Shown: positions 8,480-15,921 of the stretch, in pieces
Position numbering within the stretch: position 1 is the first letter of the stretch
How the letters are laid out: each line of letters begins with the position of its first letter
Source of the DNA: Amycolatopsis sp. 195334CR
GTDB taxonomy: Bacteria; Actinomycetota; Actinomycetes; Mycobacteriales; Pseudonocardiaceae
DNA: 64,000 nucleotides
Direction: 5' to 3'
Assembly (NCBI RefSeq): GCF_017309385.1
Contig: NZ_JAFJMJ010000004.1
Coordinates: 186,001 to 250,000 of the forward strand
Made by a program: the position numbers and the translations under genes
The notes under the pieces: generated by a model
What the model was told of the DNA's origin: nothing
The model's database searches: none
What the model saw: the letters and a program-made list of their open reading frames with translations, nothing else

Positions 8480-9471
8480 CCGAGGGACAGCAGGAAGCCA
8501 ACAAGGTCGGTGAGCCGGGCGATGTCTCGTATCCTGTCTGGGAGCGCGCGGCGGGTGAATCCCGCACTGACGACGGTGGAGTCGCACGGGCCGAATCCGC
8601 GGCATACGCGCCGATTTCCAAAGAGCGGCACCTCCGGCGGTTCGAGTTCCTCTTTCGACGGCCGCCGGTTCGAGCGTGGGTGGCCAGGGTTTTCGTCCTG
8701 TCCACCGGAGAGTTGCGTGTCTTCGCCCCGGACGAGCAGCCGACCACCGGCGAGCTGTTGTGGAGCGGGTACCGGACGATGTACGACGTCGATCTCTCCC
8801 GGCGGCGGCTGGCGCTCGAACTCTCCGTGCCCAGCAAGGGTGATGCCTTCGCGTTCCGTGCGAATGTCGATCTGCGGTGGAAGGTCGAGGAGCCGAGGAA
8901 GGTGGTGGCGGAGGGGATCACCGATATCCGCAGGCTGGTCGTTCCGTTGTTGTTGCAAGTCCTGCGAAAAGCGACGCGGGACCAGCAGGCTGCGAGTGTC
9001 CAGGACGCTGAGGACCTGGCGAACGAGGAACTGAGAGTGAGAAAGAAGCAACTCGGCTCGGAGTACGGGATCTCGGCGGAGGTGTTCGTGCGCCTGCGAA
9101 TGGATGAACAGTGGGAACGGGGTGTTCGGATGAAGTCGGAGGTGGCCACATATCGGGCCATTATCGCCCGAGGAGATCTGGACCAGTTCGCGCTTCACCT
9201 CGCACAGCGCCCCGGAGACGTGGAAGACGTGCTCAAAACCCTGGTCAGCGAGCGTGATTCCCATCGTCACGATCTCTTCGAATTCATCGCCAAGCTTCTG
9301 AAGTCGGGTGCGCTCGAGCGGTGGCAGGTCGATGACAAGGTCAACGACGCATTGAAGTGGCTGCAGGAGTCCGCCGATCGTGTCATTTACGGGACTGACG
9401 ACGCGCACCGGTTTTCTGTGAAATCGAGGAAGTCCGAATCCGGTGTGAACGGGAGGAAGGGCAGGAATTAG
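8476..9471 (+). CDS. SPFH/band-7-like protein
   Basis: 331 residues from the ATG at 8476, which overlaps the NTPase stop (ATGA). After a disordered 50-residue N-terminus comes an SPFH-like beta-rich domain (about 68-210): RVFVLSTGELRVF, then FAFRANVDLRWKVEEP, then a helix with many Arg, Glu and Gln and the strand ISAEVFVRLRMD. A helical region (about 211-310) follows. No membrane helix is evident, unlike classical flotillins, so it may need the small membrane protein encoded next. SPFH proteins oligomerise on membranes, which here could localise or assemble the NTPase and cyclase-like partners (inference). A longer upstream frame to 8365 overlaps the NTPase gene and is rejected. Confidence 0.6.
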   Translation: MTEGQQEANKVGEPGDVSYPVWERAAGESRTDDGGVARAESAAYAPISKERHLRRFEFLFRRPPVRAWVARVFVLSTGELRVFAPDEQPTTGELLWSGYRTMYDVDLSRRRLALELSVPSKGDAFAFRANVDLRWKVEEPRKVVAEGITDIRRLVVPLLLQVLRKATRDQQAASVQDAEDLANEELRVRKKQLGSEYGISAEVFVRLRMDEQWERGVRMKSEVATYRAIIARGDLDQFALHLAQRPGDVEDVLKTLVSERDSHRHDLFEFIAKLLKSGALERWQVDDKVNDALKWLQESADRVIYGTDDAHRFSVKSRKSESGVNGRKGRN

Positions 9472-9472
9472 T

Positions 9473-9838
9473 GTGTCCGGTCTCGCCGAGGGGTTCTTCG
9501 GATTTGTCCTCTTTGTCGCGCTGACCTGTCTTGTCGTGAGGTTCGTGCTGCCGGTCGTATTGGCAGTACTGATTGAACCGCTGCGTGGCGTTGTCCTGGT
9601 GGTAGCCGCTGTTCTGGTGCTGCCGGAGTACTGGGTTAGTGCCGCCAGCCGACGTCGTCATGGTTGTCCTCCGGGACTCGCGTATCTGTACGGCAGCGTC
9701 GTCGGCTGGATGGCGGCGATCGCCTGCCGCGCGGTTGGCGTGGTGTGCGAAGGGATGGCGAATGTCGCGAAGATCGTGCATCCGGCCCTGATAGGGCTGG
9801 TTGCCGCGTCGTGGCAATTGTTGCGCCTGGTGAGCTGA
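9473..9838 (+). CDS. small membrane protein, last gene of the cyclase-NTPase operon
   Basis: 121 residues, GTG start one base after the preceding stop, with GGAGGAAGG 12-20 nt upstream. It has hydrophobic segments at about 7-29, 34-51 and 66-88, and a further hydrophobic stretch near 98-117, so three to four membrane passages. A basic SRRRH loop lies near residue 59. No known family recognised. Position and coupling suggest it is the membrane component or effector of the operon. Confidence 0.65.
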   Translation: MSGLAEGFFGFVLFVALTCLVVRFVLPVVLAVLIEPLRGVVLVVAAVLVLPEYWVSAASRRRHGCPPGLAYLYGSVVGWMAAIACRAVGVVCEGMANVAKIVHPALIGLVAASWQLLRLVS

Positions 9839-9999
9839 CGGGGTGGATAACCGGTTGCCGCGCCGTGGCGGGCGGGGTTAGGGTCGGCGCACTCTGAAGA
9901 TCAACGCTTCCCGGGAACCATGCCGCAGATGGGGAGCAGGCCCGCGAAGGGCACGGAGGGGCGGCGCCGTTGTTGTCCTGCCCTCCGGAGGTAACCCCC

Positions 10000-10851
10000 A
10001 TGAAGATCGGTCTTGGCCTGCCCGTCGACGAACCCGCCGTGCTGGTGGACTGGGCGCGGCGCGCGGACGCCGGCCCGTTCCGCACGCTCGGCCTGCTCGA
10101 CCGGCTGGTGTTCGGCAACCCCGAGCCGCTGGTCACGCTGGCGCACCTGGCCGCCGCCACCTCGCGCGTCCGGCTGCAGACCGAGGTGCTCATCGCGCCG
10201 CTGCACAACACCGCGCTGCTGGCCAAGCAGTCGGCCACGCTCGACCGCCTGTCCGGCGGCCGGTTCACCCTCGGCATCGGGGTCGGCGGCCGCGCGGACG
10301 ACTGCTTCGCCGCGGGCATCGACATCCGCACCCGCGGCCGCCGGCTCGACGAGCAAATGACGCTGCTGCACCGGATCTGGGCCGGGGAGCCGTACGGTTC
10401 CGGTGCCGGTCCCATCGGCCCGTCGCCGGTCACGCCCGGCGGTCCGGAAGTGCTGTTCGGCGGGTTCGCCCCGGCCGCCATCGACCGGGTCGGCCGCTTC
10501 GGCGACGGCTTCCTCGGTGCCGCGCTGCCACCCGCCCTGATGGCGGATCGGTTCCAGCAGGTGCGGGATGCGTGGCGGAAGTACGACCGTCCCGGCGAAC
10601 CGCGGTTGATCGCACAGGTCAATGTGGCGCTCGGGCCGGACGAAACGGTCGAACAGGCCCGCCGGAACATCCGGGCCTACTACGCGTTCAGCGGTCACGC
10701 CGACCACATCGCCGGCGCCCTGCTCGCCACCCCTGACGCGATCCGTGACGCCGCGAAGTCCTATTCGGACATCGGGGCCGACGAGGTGATGCTCTACTGC
10801 TGGTCCTCGGACACCGGCCAGGTCGGCCGGCTCGCCGACGTGGTGTCCTGA
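10000..10851 (+). CDS. LLM-class flavin-dependent oxidoreductase
   Basis: 283 residues of luciferase-like monooxygenase fold. The N-terminus MKIGLGLPV, the LAAATSRVRLQTEVLIAPLH segment (about 52-71), LDRLSGGRFTLGIGVGG and PEVLFGG are hallmarks of the family. These enzymes use reduced FMN or F420; which one cannot be told from the sequence. The ATG at 10000 has GGAGG 8 nt upstream and is preferred over an ATG at 9970. Its 3' end overlaps the convergent IDO-family gene by 58 nt. Substrate unknown. Confidence 0.87.
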   Translation: MKIGLGLPVDEPAVLVDWARRADAGPFRTLGLLDRLVFGNPEPLVTLAHLAAATSRVRLQTEVLIAPLHNTALLAKQSATLDRLSGGRFTLGIGVGGRADDCFAAGIDIRTRGRRLDEQMTLLHRIWAGEPYGSGAGPIGPSPVTPGGPEVLFGGFAPAAIDRVGRFGDGFLGAALPPALMADRFQQVRDAWRKYDRPGEPRLIAQVNVALGPDETVEQARRNIRAYYAFSGHADHIAGALLATPDAIRDAAKSYSDIGADEVMLYCWSSDTGQVGRLADVVS

Positions 10852-11969
10852 ACGGCGGCACCGCCGGTTTCCTCGCGGGCCCGGCGCAGCATGCTCACGA
10901 AGTCGCTGCCGCCGGTGCCCTTGCCCTCGCCGCGTTCGAACCGGGTGATGTACCGCCCGGTCAGGCCGATGTGCCTGCCCCGGAGGTCGGTGAGGGTGCG
11001 CACGGCCGCGTTGTACGACTCGGTCAGCGGCGGGTGCCCGGCGGTGCCGGCGTAGTCGCGAATGGACGGTCCCGCGCCGAGGTCGTGCAGGAAGCGCCGG
11101 TGCGCCTTCGGCATGGACCGGCGCATGCCGCCCAGGAACCCGGCGGTGAGCGGGTCGTCGTGCACGATGCCGAGCCCGGTGTCGAAGGCCTGGATCAGTG
11201 AGCTCTGCGCGGCGCTGCCCCCGGCGAGCACGCAGGGGGCGGCGCCGGTCCCGTCGAGCGTCACGCCGTCCCAGCCGGTGAGGAAGCGGCGCACCCGGTG
11301 GTAGAAGACGTACGGGTCGCACCAGCGCTCGACGTCGAGAAAGGCGCGTATGGTGCGGTCGAGCACCAGCCGCAGGTCGGTGAGGCAGGAGGTCAGCCGC
11401 GCGGCGTCGTCGCCCGCGACGGCCTCCTGCCCGTCGGCGAGCAGTTTCAGCGCGGGCGCGCCGGTCAGTTCGACCCCGGCGGTGGCCAGGTAGAACCACT
11501 TCTCGTCGACGCCGCCGAGAAAGGTGACCTGGGTGTCGATGTTGTCCATGCCCAGCGGCCGGGCGGGATCGAGGCGCCGCCAGTTCGCCAGCACGATCGA
11601 CGCGTGCGCGATGATCGGTGGCCGGTCCAGTTCGGCGGCCAGGCGGTGCAGGGGCCGCGCGAGCACGGCGGGCACGTTCGACGTGGGTGGATCGGCGGCC
11701 CAGACGTGGGCGTTGGCGAGGCAGACGAGCAGCAGCATCGCCCGCTCCCGCTCGGCGTCGGTGGTCAGTCCCTCCGGCGACAATTCGGGCAGCGCGGCCA
11801 CGGCCTCTCGCATCCGGCCGGTCATCAGCCGCGCGCCGATGTCGCGGGCCGCGTCTTCCCACGGCCCGAAGTACGGCGGCAGCCGGTCCAGCGGGTCGGC
11901 CGCGGGCAGGAAACCGCGGTGTTCGTCGATGCCGTAGTCCCGCAACGCCTTCAGCGTCCTTGCTGCCAT
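10794..11969 (-). CDS. indoleamine 2,3-dioxygenase family heme protein
   Basis: 391 residues with motifs along the whole IDO fold: RGFLPAADPLDRLP (18-31), RPPIIAHASIVLANW (116-130), FLGGVDEKWF (150-159), CDPYVFYHRVR (217-227), GGSAAQSSLIQAFD (250-263), MPKAHRRFL (286-294) and GTGGSDF (351-357). The proximal heme ligand is most likely His333 in RGRHIGL. The family oxidatively opens the indole ring of tryptophan or related compounds to give N-formylkynurenine; the true substrate here is unknown. No kynurenine-pathway genes are adjacent. The ATG at 11969 is chosen over one at 12020 because conservation begins there. The 58-nt convergent overlap with the LLM gene is unusual. Confidence 0.85.
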   Translation of the reverse strand: MAARTLKALRDYGIDEHRGFLPAADPLDRLPPYFGPWEDAARDIGARLMTGRMREAVAALPELSPEGLTTDAERERAMLLLVCLANAHVWAADPPTSNVPAVLARPLHRLAAELDRPPIIAHASIVLANWRRLDPARPLGMDNIDTQVTFLGGVDEKWFYLATAGVELTGAPALKLLADGQEAVAGDDAARLTSCLTDLRLVLDRTIRAFLDVERWCDPYVFYHRVRRFLTGWDGVTLDGTGAAPCVLAGGSAAQSSLIQAFDTGLGIVHDDPLTAGFLGGMRRSMPKAHRRFLHDLGAGPSIRDYAGTAGHPPLTESYNAAVRTLTDLRGRHIGLTGRYITRFERGEGKGTGGSDFVSMLRRAREETGGAAVQDTTSASRPTWPVSEDQQ

Positions 11970-12126
11970 GGTGCCGATGCTATGATCCTCCGCGTGACTG
12001 CCGGGTCGGCCCAGAGCCAAGAGCGGATGAGGATCCCGGCCGCGCCGTGATCACCCGGCGGGCCAGGGGCCCGCCACCTCCGTGCGTTTTCCCGTTCCTC
12101 GGGACTGCGTGGAAGGAGGTGATCAC

Positions 12127-12363
12127 ATGTCCCAGAACCAGGTATGGCAGGACTTCCTCGCTGAGCACGGCCAGGGCAGCGTTGTCGACGGCACCGTCGC
12201 CTCGGTGGTTCCGTTCGGCGCCTTTCTCGAGGTGGCGCCCGGAATCCACGCCCTGCTGCACGCGTCCGGCTGGACGGCCGAACCGGCCGTCGGCGCGTCG
12301 CTGTCGGTGCGCATCCTCGATATCGACGAGGAGAAGCAGCGGCTGAGCGTGGCTCCCGCCTGA
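12127..12363 (+). CDS. S1 RNA-binding domain protein
   Basis: 78 residues, essentially one S1 domain: GSVVDGTVASVVPFGAFLEV (17-36), then GIHALLHASGW, ending LSVRILDIDEEKQRLSVAPA. S1 domains bind single-stranded RNA; stand-alone versions may modulate translation or RNA decay. The ATG at 12127 is preceded by GGAGGTG with good spacing, and an upstream ATG at 12082 is rejected. A strong hairpin follows the stop. Confidence 0.88.
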   Translation: MSQNQVWQDFLAEHGQGSVVDGTVASVVPFGAFLEVAPGIHALLHASGWTAEPAVGASLSVRILDIDEEKQRLSVAPA

Positions 12364-12370
12364 TGAGCGG

Positions 12371-12399
12371 TGCGGGGGCAGATTGAGGCTGCCCCCGCA
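12371..12399. terminator. hairpin terminator between convergent genes
   Basis: 11-bp perfect stem (TGCGGGGGCAG at 12371-12381, complement at 12389-12399) with a 7-nt loop. It lies directly after the S1 gene and before the end of the convergent ZIP gene, so it can serve both directions. There is no clear U tract, as is common in high-GC actinobacteria. Confidence 0.7.
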
Positions 12400-12410
12400 C
12401 CTCCCGCAGT

Positions 12411-13160
12411 TTAGAGGTGCGACAGCGCGAAGGCGGTCAGGAAGCCGGTCACGGTGATGATGCCGTTCCACAGGTGCGCGCTCTCGAACGCCTCCGGGAT
12501 CATCGTGTCGGCGATCATCGCCAGGATCGCGCCGCCCGCGAGTGCGGTGATCGCGGCCAGCACCTCCTCGGGCACGCCGCCGAGCAAGCCGTACCCCAGC
12601 ATCGCCGCGCCACCGCTGATCAGCGCGATCCCGGCCCACAGCGCGAACACGTACCGCGCGCTCCGCCCGGCGCGCCGCATACCGGACGCACTGGACAGAC
12701 CCTCGGGCACGTTGCTGATGAACACCGCGGCCACGGTCACCGCGCTGACCGAACCGCCGCCGAGCAGGCTGGTGCCGATCACCATCGACTCCGGCACGCC
12801 GTCGAGCAACGCGCCCAGCGCGATCGCGGTGCCGGACCCGCTCTGCTCGGTTTCGCTGGGCTGCTGGTCACCGGAGCGCTTGCGGTGCCGGGCACCCCGG
12901 CGCGCCAGCACCACGTTCGCGAGCGTGTAGAGCACGGCCCCGCCGAGCGCGCCCGCGGCGGTGGGCAGCAGTCCGCCTCGTTCGTGTGCCTCGGCGATCA
13001 GTTCGAACGAGACCGCCGAGAGCAGCACGCCGCTGCCGAAGGCCATCACCGCGGCGACGATCCCGGCGGGAATCCGGATCAGGTACCCGAGCAGCGCACC
13101 GCCCAGCAGCGCCGATCCGGCGAGCAGGCCCCAGCCGCCGGCGGCGAGCAGTTCCGGCAT
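12411..13160 (-). CDS. ZIP-family metal transporter
   Basis: 249 residues with about seven to eight membrane helices. The metal-site helices read GALLDGVPESMVIG and FISNVPEGLSSASG, corresponding to the conserved paired motifs of ZIP transporters. The cytoplasmic loop (about 88-108) is basic and Ser/Gln-rich. It probably imports divalent metals such as Zn2+. The ATG at 13160 is preceded by AAGGAGGAA. It runs divergently from the phosphotransferase gene. Confidence 0.82.
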   Translation of the reverse strand: MPELLAAGGWGLLAGSALLGGALLGYLIRIPAGIVAAVMAFGSGVLLSAVSFELIAEAHERGGLLPTAAGALGGAVLYTLANVVLARRGARHRKRSGDQQPSETEQSGSGTAIALGALLDGVPESMVIGTSLLGGGSVSAVTVAAVFISNVPEGLSSASGMRRAGRSARYVFALWAGIALISGGAAMLGYGLLGGVPEEVLAAITALAGGAILAMIADTMIPEAFESAHLWNGIITVTGFLTAFALSHL

Positions 13161-13255
13161 GCGGGTTCCTCCTTGCTCGTCCCTCCGGCGCACCGTACCC
13201 GCCCGCGGCGGAAAATGCCGTGCCACGGGCCGCCGGACGGGTTAGCTTCGCGGGC

Positions 13256-14194
13256 ATGAAAGATCATCCGGAGGGCGAGGTCGACCTGCGGCCGGTGCTG
13301 CGCGACTGGGGGATCGACGCGGTCGTGCTCGACTACGCGGCGGTCGGTTTCGGTGACTACCACTGGCTCGCCACCGCTGCGGACGGCCGTCGCTGGTTCG
13401 TCACCCTGGCCGACCTGGCCAACAAGGTCCACTGTGGACTCGGCGTGGTGGCGGCCGGGGCCGGGCTCCGCCGGGCGATGGACACCGCCTGGCACCTGCG
13501 GCACACCGGACTGGATTTTGTCGTGGCGCCGGAGAAAACTACTGGCGGGGACACGGTCCGGCCGGTGGGGGGCCGGTACGCGGTGAGCGTTTTCCCTTTG
13601 CTGGACGGGTCTTCCGGTGATTTCGGGGACACGCCGCGGGGTTCGGTGGTCGATCTGCTGGCGACCCTGCACGGTGTCGCGCCGCCCGAGTGCGTGCCCG
13701 TGCTCGAACCTGATCTCGCGCTGCGTTCGCGGCTGGAAGGGGCGTTCGGTGAGTTGGACTGCCCGTGGGACACCGGTCCGTACGGCGAATCCACGCGGGA
13801 GTTGCTGGCCGGTCACCAGGACGGGCTGCGGCGCCGGCTGGCCGAGTTCGATCGCCGGATCGCCGAGCTGAGCCCCGAGCGGGTCGTCACGCACGGTGAG
13901 CCGCATCCCGGCAATGTGCTCTGGTCGGGGGAAGACCGGCACCTGCTCGATTGGGACACCGTCGGCCTCGCGGTCCGGGAGCGTGATCTCGCCTTCGCCA
14001 CCGCGGAGGAGTTGGAGCGGTACGAGGAGCTGACCGGGCACCGGCCCGATCCGGCGACGTTGTCGACTTACCGCCTGCGCTGGGATCTTGACGAGGTGGC
14101 CATCTACGTCGAACTGTTCCGGCAACCGCACGCGCGGACCGAGGACACCGGGCTCGCCTGGGCGGAGCTGGCCGAGATCGTGGCGAAGCTCTAG
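13256..14194 (+). CDS. aminoglycoside phosphotransferase (APH)-like kinase
   Basis: 312 residues with an APH/choline-kinase fold. The catalytic loop reads THGEPHPGNVL (212-222): the usual catalytic Asp of HGDxxxxN is Glu215, a variant seen in some APH-like families. The metal-binding LDWDTV lies at 231-236. The N-terminal lobe lacks an obvious Gly-rich loop. Substrate unknown; it may be a small-molecule kinase or resistance enzyme. The stop overlaps that of the convergent small gene by 4 nt. Confidence 0.75.
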   Translation: MKDHPEGEVDLRPVLRDWGIDAVVLDYAAVGFGDYHWLATAADGRRWFVTLADLANKVHCGLGVVAAGAGLRRAMDTAWHLRHTGLDFVVAPEKTTGGDTVRPVGGRYAVSVFPLLDGSSGDFGDTPRGSVVDLLATLHGVAPPECVPVLEPDLALRSRLEGAFGELDCPWDTGPYGESTRELLAGHQDGLRRRLAEFDRRIAELSPERVVTHGEPHPGNVLWSGEDRHLLDWDTVGLAVRERDLAFATAEELERYEELTGHRPDPATLSTYRLRWDLDEVAIYVELFRQPHARTEDTGLAWAELAEIVAKL

Positions 14195-14493
14195 ACCCGC
14201 TCGATGTGGGCGCGGACGTGGGTGCCCGCCGGGTCGAGCCAGCCCTTCGACGCGGCGTAGGCGAGCATGCCGTCGAATCGGGTGGGCCAGTCGTCGGCGG
14301 TGCGGCCGTCCGCCAGCTTGCGCAGGGCGTCGACGGATACGTGGACGTGCTCGCCGCCGTCGTCGAGCTTGCCGAGGTCGTGCTCGGCGAGCACCTCGGG
14401 CAGCCGGTCGTCCGCGCTGACCTCGACGTGGAAGCGGGTGCAGTCGTCGGGATCGGCGAGGTCCGGGCCGGACTGGGCGATCAGCAGGCGCAT
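14191..14493 (-). CDS. small hypothetical protein
   Basis: 100 residues starting MRLLIAQSGPDLADPDD. It contains a beta-strand-like N-terminus, an acidic middle (LGKLDDGGEHVHVSVDALRK) and a C-terminal WLDPAGTHVRAHIERV. I do not recognise the family. No signal peptide or membrane helix. The open frame extends upstream to 14835, but that part is antisense to the peptidase gene. It is convergent with the APH-like gene. Confidence 0.6.
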   Translation of the reverse strand: MRLLIAQSGPDLADPDDCTRFHVEVSADDRLPEVLAEHDLGKLDDGGEHVHVSVDALRKLADGRTADDWPTRFDGMLAYAASKGWLDPAGTHVRAHIERV

Positions 14494-14599
14494 GATTCCA
14501 GCGTAGGCTGGGGAGCGCGGGGAACGCCTTCCGGTTTGCTCTTGACTGATTACATTTGCATCTGGTGGACGCCGGACGGCGCTGCCTACGCTCGCCCGC

Positions 14600-15439
14600 A
14601 TGATCAGGCGAATCGGTGCGCTGGTCGCGGCGCTGACCGTGCTGTCCGGAAGCGCGGTGGCCCAGGCGCTGCCCGCGGTGAACATGGAAGCGGTGCTCAA
14701 GGCCGCGCAGATCGACCCCCGGCGCGCGGATTCGGCGGTGACGCCGGGTAGCGGGGACAGTGTGCTGGCGGTGGAACAGGCCCTCACGGACGAGGGACTC
14801 CTCGCCGCTGAGTACGTCGACGGGCACTTCGGCACGAAGACCGTCGAGGCGTACGCGGCTTTCCAGCGAGCGCAGGGTTCCAGCGGCCTCGACGCGTCGG
14901 GTTTCCCGGGGCGGGCGTCGTTGCTGAAGCTCGGTGAGCAGCGGTTCTCCGTGACGCGGACGCTGGTGCCGGGCGCGAAAGTGACCTACCGCGGTGCGTT
15001 GATGAACGCGCGGACCAAGGCGATGCTGGTGGCGGCCGAAGGCAGGATGGGGCACGCGCTGGTGGTCACGCAGGGTTCGTACAACCCGGGCGGCGACCCG
15101 ACTTCGGCGGGCACGCACGACGGCGGGGGCGTGCTGGACATCTCGGTCAGCGGGGTGACGCCGGTGAACGTGGTGCGAGAGCTGCGGACGGTCGGCTTCG
15201 CGGCGTGGTACCGGACTCCCGCGCAGGGTGACTGGGAGGCGCACATCCACGCGGTCGCCCTGGCCGACCCGGACCTCTCACCCCCGGCGCAACACCAGGG
15301 CGGCGACTACTACCTGGGGCGAAACGGCCTGGCCAACCGCGGCCCGGACGACGGGCCCCCGGTGACCCCGAAACGCACCTGGGAGGAGTACCGCCGAGTC
15401 ACCGCCGGAAGCCTGCCGGGAGTCTCGGCGGAGCAGTAG
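14600..15439 (+). CDS. secreted peptidoglycan-binding protein with M15-like peptidase domain
   Basis: 279 residues. A signal peptide (about 1-23, cleavage near AQA) leads to a peptidoglycan-binding type-1 domain (about 53-112; VEQALTDEG, YVDGHFGTKTVEAYAAFQ). The second domain (about 120-225) has a possible zinc site, His173 and Asp180 in GTHDGGGVLDIS plus His215/His217 in WEAHIHAV, resembling M15 D-Ala-D-Ala carboxypeptidase-like enzymes. Predicted role: cell-wall remodelling outside the membrane. The 3' end runs into a 34-bp tandem repeat that supplies the last residues. Confidence 0.78.
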   Translation: MIRRIGALVAALTVLSGSAVAQALPAVNMEAVLKAAQIDPRRADSAVTPGSGDSVLAVEQALTDEGLLAAEYVDGHFGTKTVEAYAAFQRAQGSSGLDASGFPGRASLLKLGEQRFSVTRTLVPGAKVTYRGALMNARTKAMLVAAEGRMGHALVVTQGSYNPGGDPTSAGTHDGGGVLDISVSGVTPVNVVRELRTVGFAAWYRTPAQGDWEAHIHAVALADPDLSPPAQHQGGDYYLGRNGLANRGPDDGPPVTPKRTWEEYRRVTAGSLPGVSAEQ

Positions 15440-15542
15440 TCGGAAGTTGCCGGACCCCGGCGAAGCAGAATTGCGAGGCCTGCCGGGTTGCTCGGCGGAC
15501 CGGTTGCGCGAGGCCTGCCGGGAGCCTTGGCGAACCAGTAGT
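15411..15542. repeat. tandem repeat, period about 34 bp, four imperfect copies
   Basis: Units begin near 15411, 15446, 15478 and 15513 and share GCCTGCCGGG followed by CTCGGCGGACCAGTAG-like sequence. The second copy is the most diverged. The first copy encodes the C-terminal residues and stop of the peptidase gene, and the remaining copies fill the gap before the Dabb gene. Possibly a duplicated gene end. Confidence 0.65.
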
Positions 15543-15551
15543 GTTCGGATC

Positions 15552-15845
15552 ATGATCCGTCACACGGTTGCCTTCCGGCTTCGCCACGCACCCGGCTCGG
15601 CCGAGGAGCGCGAGTTCCTGACCGCCGCGCTCGTGCTCGCCGACATCCCCGGGGTGCAGCGGTTCGAGCAACTGCGCCAAACCAGCCCGAAGAACGACTT
15701 CCGCTTCGGCTTCTCGATGGAGTTCGCCGATCAGGCCGCGTACACCGGGTACAACGAGCACCCGGTGCACACGGCCTTCGTGGCGGACCGCTGGCTGACC
15801 GAAGTCGACGACTTCCTCGAAATCGACTACGAACCCCTCGCCTGA
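15552..15845 (+). CDS. Dabb (stress-responsive A/B barrel) domain protein
   Basis: 97 residues: MIRHTVAFRLRHAPGS, then ADIPGVQRFEQLRQ, then FRFGFSMEFADQAAYTGYNEHPVHTAFV, ending in an acidic strand. This is a complete dimeric alpha-beta barrel (Dabb) domain. The family includes small stress proteins and cyclases. The function here is unknown, possibly a minor catabolic or stress role. The ATG at 15552 is chosen because the domain starts at that Met. Confidence 0.85.
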   Translation: MIRHTVAFRLRHAPGSAEEREFLTAALVLADIPGVQRFEQLRQTSPKNDFRFGFSMEFADQAAYTGYNEHPVHTAFVADRWLTEVDDFLEIDYEPLA

Positions 15846-15846
15846 C

Positions 15847-15895
15847 GGACACGAATGCGGCTTTCGGAAACGCCCCGAAAGCCGCATTCGTGTCC
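15847..15895. terminator. perfect 21-bp stem hairpin
   Basis: Arms at 15847-15867 and 15875-15895 are perfectly complementary, starting GGACACGAATGCGG, with a 7-nt loop. It begins 1 nt after the Dabb stop. It is stronger than a typical terminator and could also be a dispersed intergenic repeat. Confidence 0.8.
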
Positions 15896-15921
15896 AGGCG
15901 GCGAGCCGTAGGCTGGGGCCG

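Noticed and set aside
2730..9838. Integrative element or prophage carrying the cyclic-nucleotide island
   Set aside because: No integrase, transposase, tRNA, attachment repeats or phage structural genes at either end; lower GC alone is not sufficient.
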